Part shown: positions 6,718-7,142 of the stretch, piece after piece | Numbering within the stretch: the first letter of the stretch is position 1 | How the letters are laid out: every line of letters starts with the position of its first letter | NCBI GenBank assembly: GCA_036389695.1 | Contig: DASVWG010000066.1 | Location: forward strand, 1-7,142 | Direction of reading: 5' to 3' | From: JALZHR01 sp036389695 | Lineage (GTDB): Bacteria; Acidobacteriota; Blastocatellia; Pyrinomonadales; Pyrinomonadaceae | Length of the DNA: 7,142 bases | The notes under the pieces: model-generated | Databases searched by the model: none | Told to the model about the DNA's origin: nothing | Seen by the model: only the letters and a program-made list of their open reading frames with translations | Translations under genes and position numbers: made by a program

Positions 6718-6861
6718 TTACCCGACCGTCAGCGTATAAACCGGCGACCATTGCCCGAGGCGCTGATTTTTCAGGATATACACGGCGCGAAACTCGAATT
6801 TTTCCGGCACGCTTTCGGTCGTCACGGGCGGTTTGAAGTTAATGATTTTCTCGGTCAACCC
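6718..6861 (-). pseudogene. Degraded 3' end of a gene with a fibronectin-III-like C-terminus
   Basis: On the minus strand a 47-codon open stretch, closed upstream by TAA (6862-6864) and ending in TAA at 6718-6720, reads as plausible protein. Its last residues, FEFRAVYILKNQRLGQWS followed by PVYTLTVG, resemble the final strands of a fibronectin-III-like module (aromatic-rich strand, Gly-x-Trp-Ser, then alternating hydrophobics ending in Val-Gly). It has no convincing start: only a TTG (6856-6858) without a good ribosome site. The frame one base away continues upstream through TPIRVDRE, which could mean a frameshift near 6845-6860. I interpret it as the surviving tail of a gene whose 5' part has been lost or replaced by palindromic DNA. 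It could also be chance. Confidence 0.4.
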
Positions 6862-6890
6862 TTATCGGCGTATTGCCACATCTAGGTGCC

Positions 6891-6939
6891 GGCTTTACAA
6901 CCTTAAAGGCGAAGAGTTCGCCTTTAAGGTTGTAAAGCC
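6891..6939. repeat. Perfect 23-bp inverted repeat with 3-nt loop
   Basis: Arms 6891-6913 and 6917-6939 are exact reverse complements around the loop GAG, with no mismatch over 46 bases. The stem core is CCTTAAAGGCGAA. Flanking it, GTTTGAAGTT (6831-6840) and AACTTCAAA (6941-6949) form a second, wider 9-bp inverted match. There is no U-run after the hairpin on either strand, so a simple intrinsic terminator is unlikely. A REP-like or other palindromic intergenic element, or a recent inverted duplication, fits better. Confidence 0.85.
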
Positions 6940-7012
6940 AAACTTCAAAATTTCTCCTAAAAATGCATTGGTTTAATACAAAAATAACGAAAATTCTGCT
7001 CCAAACCGATTT

Positions 7013-7063
7013 TTGAATTTTCCAGCCGCACGATTGGGGAAAAAGCGCGGCTGGAATTTTCAA
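7013..7063. repeat. Imperfect 17-bp inverted repeat with 17-nt loop
   Basis: Arms 7013-7029 and 7047-7063 match at 15 of 17 positions, with the continuous stem TTCCAGCCGC (7020-7029) and its complement. The loop contains GATTGGGGAAAAAG. On the minus strand the hairpin is followed by CAAAAATCGG, not a U-tract, and on the plus strand by CCTTCTTTAAA, so terminator function is doubtful. ATTGGGGA in the loop (7033-7040) recurs inverted at 7133-7140, close to the right edge, hinting that a larger inverted structure may continue beyond the window. I see no intact gene in 6940-7142. Confidence 0.6.
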
Positions 7064-7142
7064 CCTTCTTTAAACGACGAAGTAAGAAAAGCGAAACACA
7101 CTCGACAATTATTGCAGCGGCTTTTGCGATGTTCCCCAATTA

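Noticed and set aside
6637..6885. 82-codon plus-strand frame beginning with TTG inside the 27-bp palindrome
   Set aside because: The start lies in the dyad without a Shine-Dalgarno, and the opposite strand gives a more protein-like reading over 6718-6861.
6839..7063. 74-codon minus-strand frame across the 49-bp hairpin
   Set aside because: Most of it is hairpin-derived or low-complexity sequence; only its last residues (TPIRVDRE) may belong to the gene remnant.
6957..7139. 60-codon minus-strand frame at the right edge
   Set aside because: A TAA codon immediately precedes its TTG, there is no ribosome site visible, and it runs through the 7013-7063 hairpin; no family resemblance.

Overview
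The window looks like chromosomal DNA of a Gram-negative bacterium. The best evidence is a full-length LptD, the outer-membrane lipopolysaccharide translocon. The GC-rich third positions, an Uma2-family protein, an NtrC-type regulator with a GAFTDA loop and abundant intergenic palindromes would suit an acidobacterium (Blastocatellia/Pyrinomonadaceae-like). That placement is inferred from style and memory of the families, not from a marker gene.

Layout. Positions 1-195 (minus) hold the N-terminal 65 codons of an Uma2-family putative nuclease that runs off the left edge. Positions 220-1575 (minus) encode a complete sigma-54-dependent response regulator (receiver, AAA+, Fis-type HTH). It lies 24 nt upstream of the Uma2 gene and probably shares a transcript with it. 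The 248-nt divergent intergenic region 1576-1823 contains a perfect 28-bp inverted repeat against the regulator start codon, a 100-nt element bounded by imperfect inverted repeats, and a 7-bp inverted repeat whose two arms look like the -10 elements of divergent promoters. Positions 1824-4382 (plus) encode LptD with signal peptide, LptA-like domain and beta-barrel. Convergent to it, 43 nt away, 4426-6603 (minus) encodes a 725-residue multi-pass membrane protein with a long non-membrane central region, a coiled coil and a C-terminal IPT/TIG domain; I cannot assign its function. Upstream of that gene, 6604-7142 has no confident intact gene. It holds an operator-like perfect 27-bp palindrome, the degraded 3' end of a gene with a fibronectin-III-like C-terminus, a perfect 49-bp hairpin and another 51-bp imperfect hairpin.

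How the parts fit. LptD works in the cell envelope and the 725-residue protein is an inner-membrane protein, but nothing shows that they cooperate: they are convergent. The regulator is divergent from lptD and has no histidine kinase beside it in the window, so any control of lptD by it is speculation. I found no convincing new defence or mobile system. The points most worth following are the unassigned membrane protein with its dyad-symmetric upstream site, and the large palindromes, one of which appears to have removed the ribosome-binding site of the regulator.
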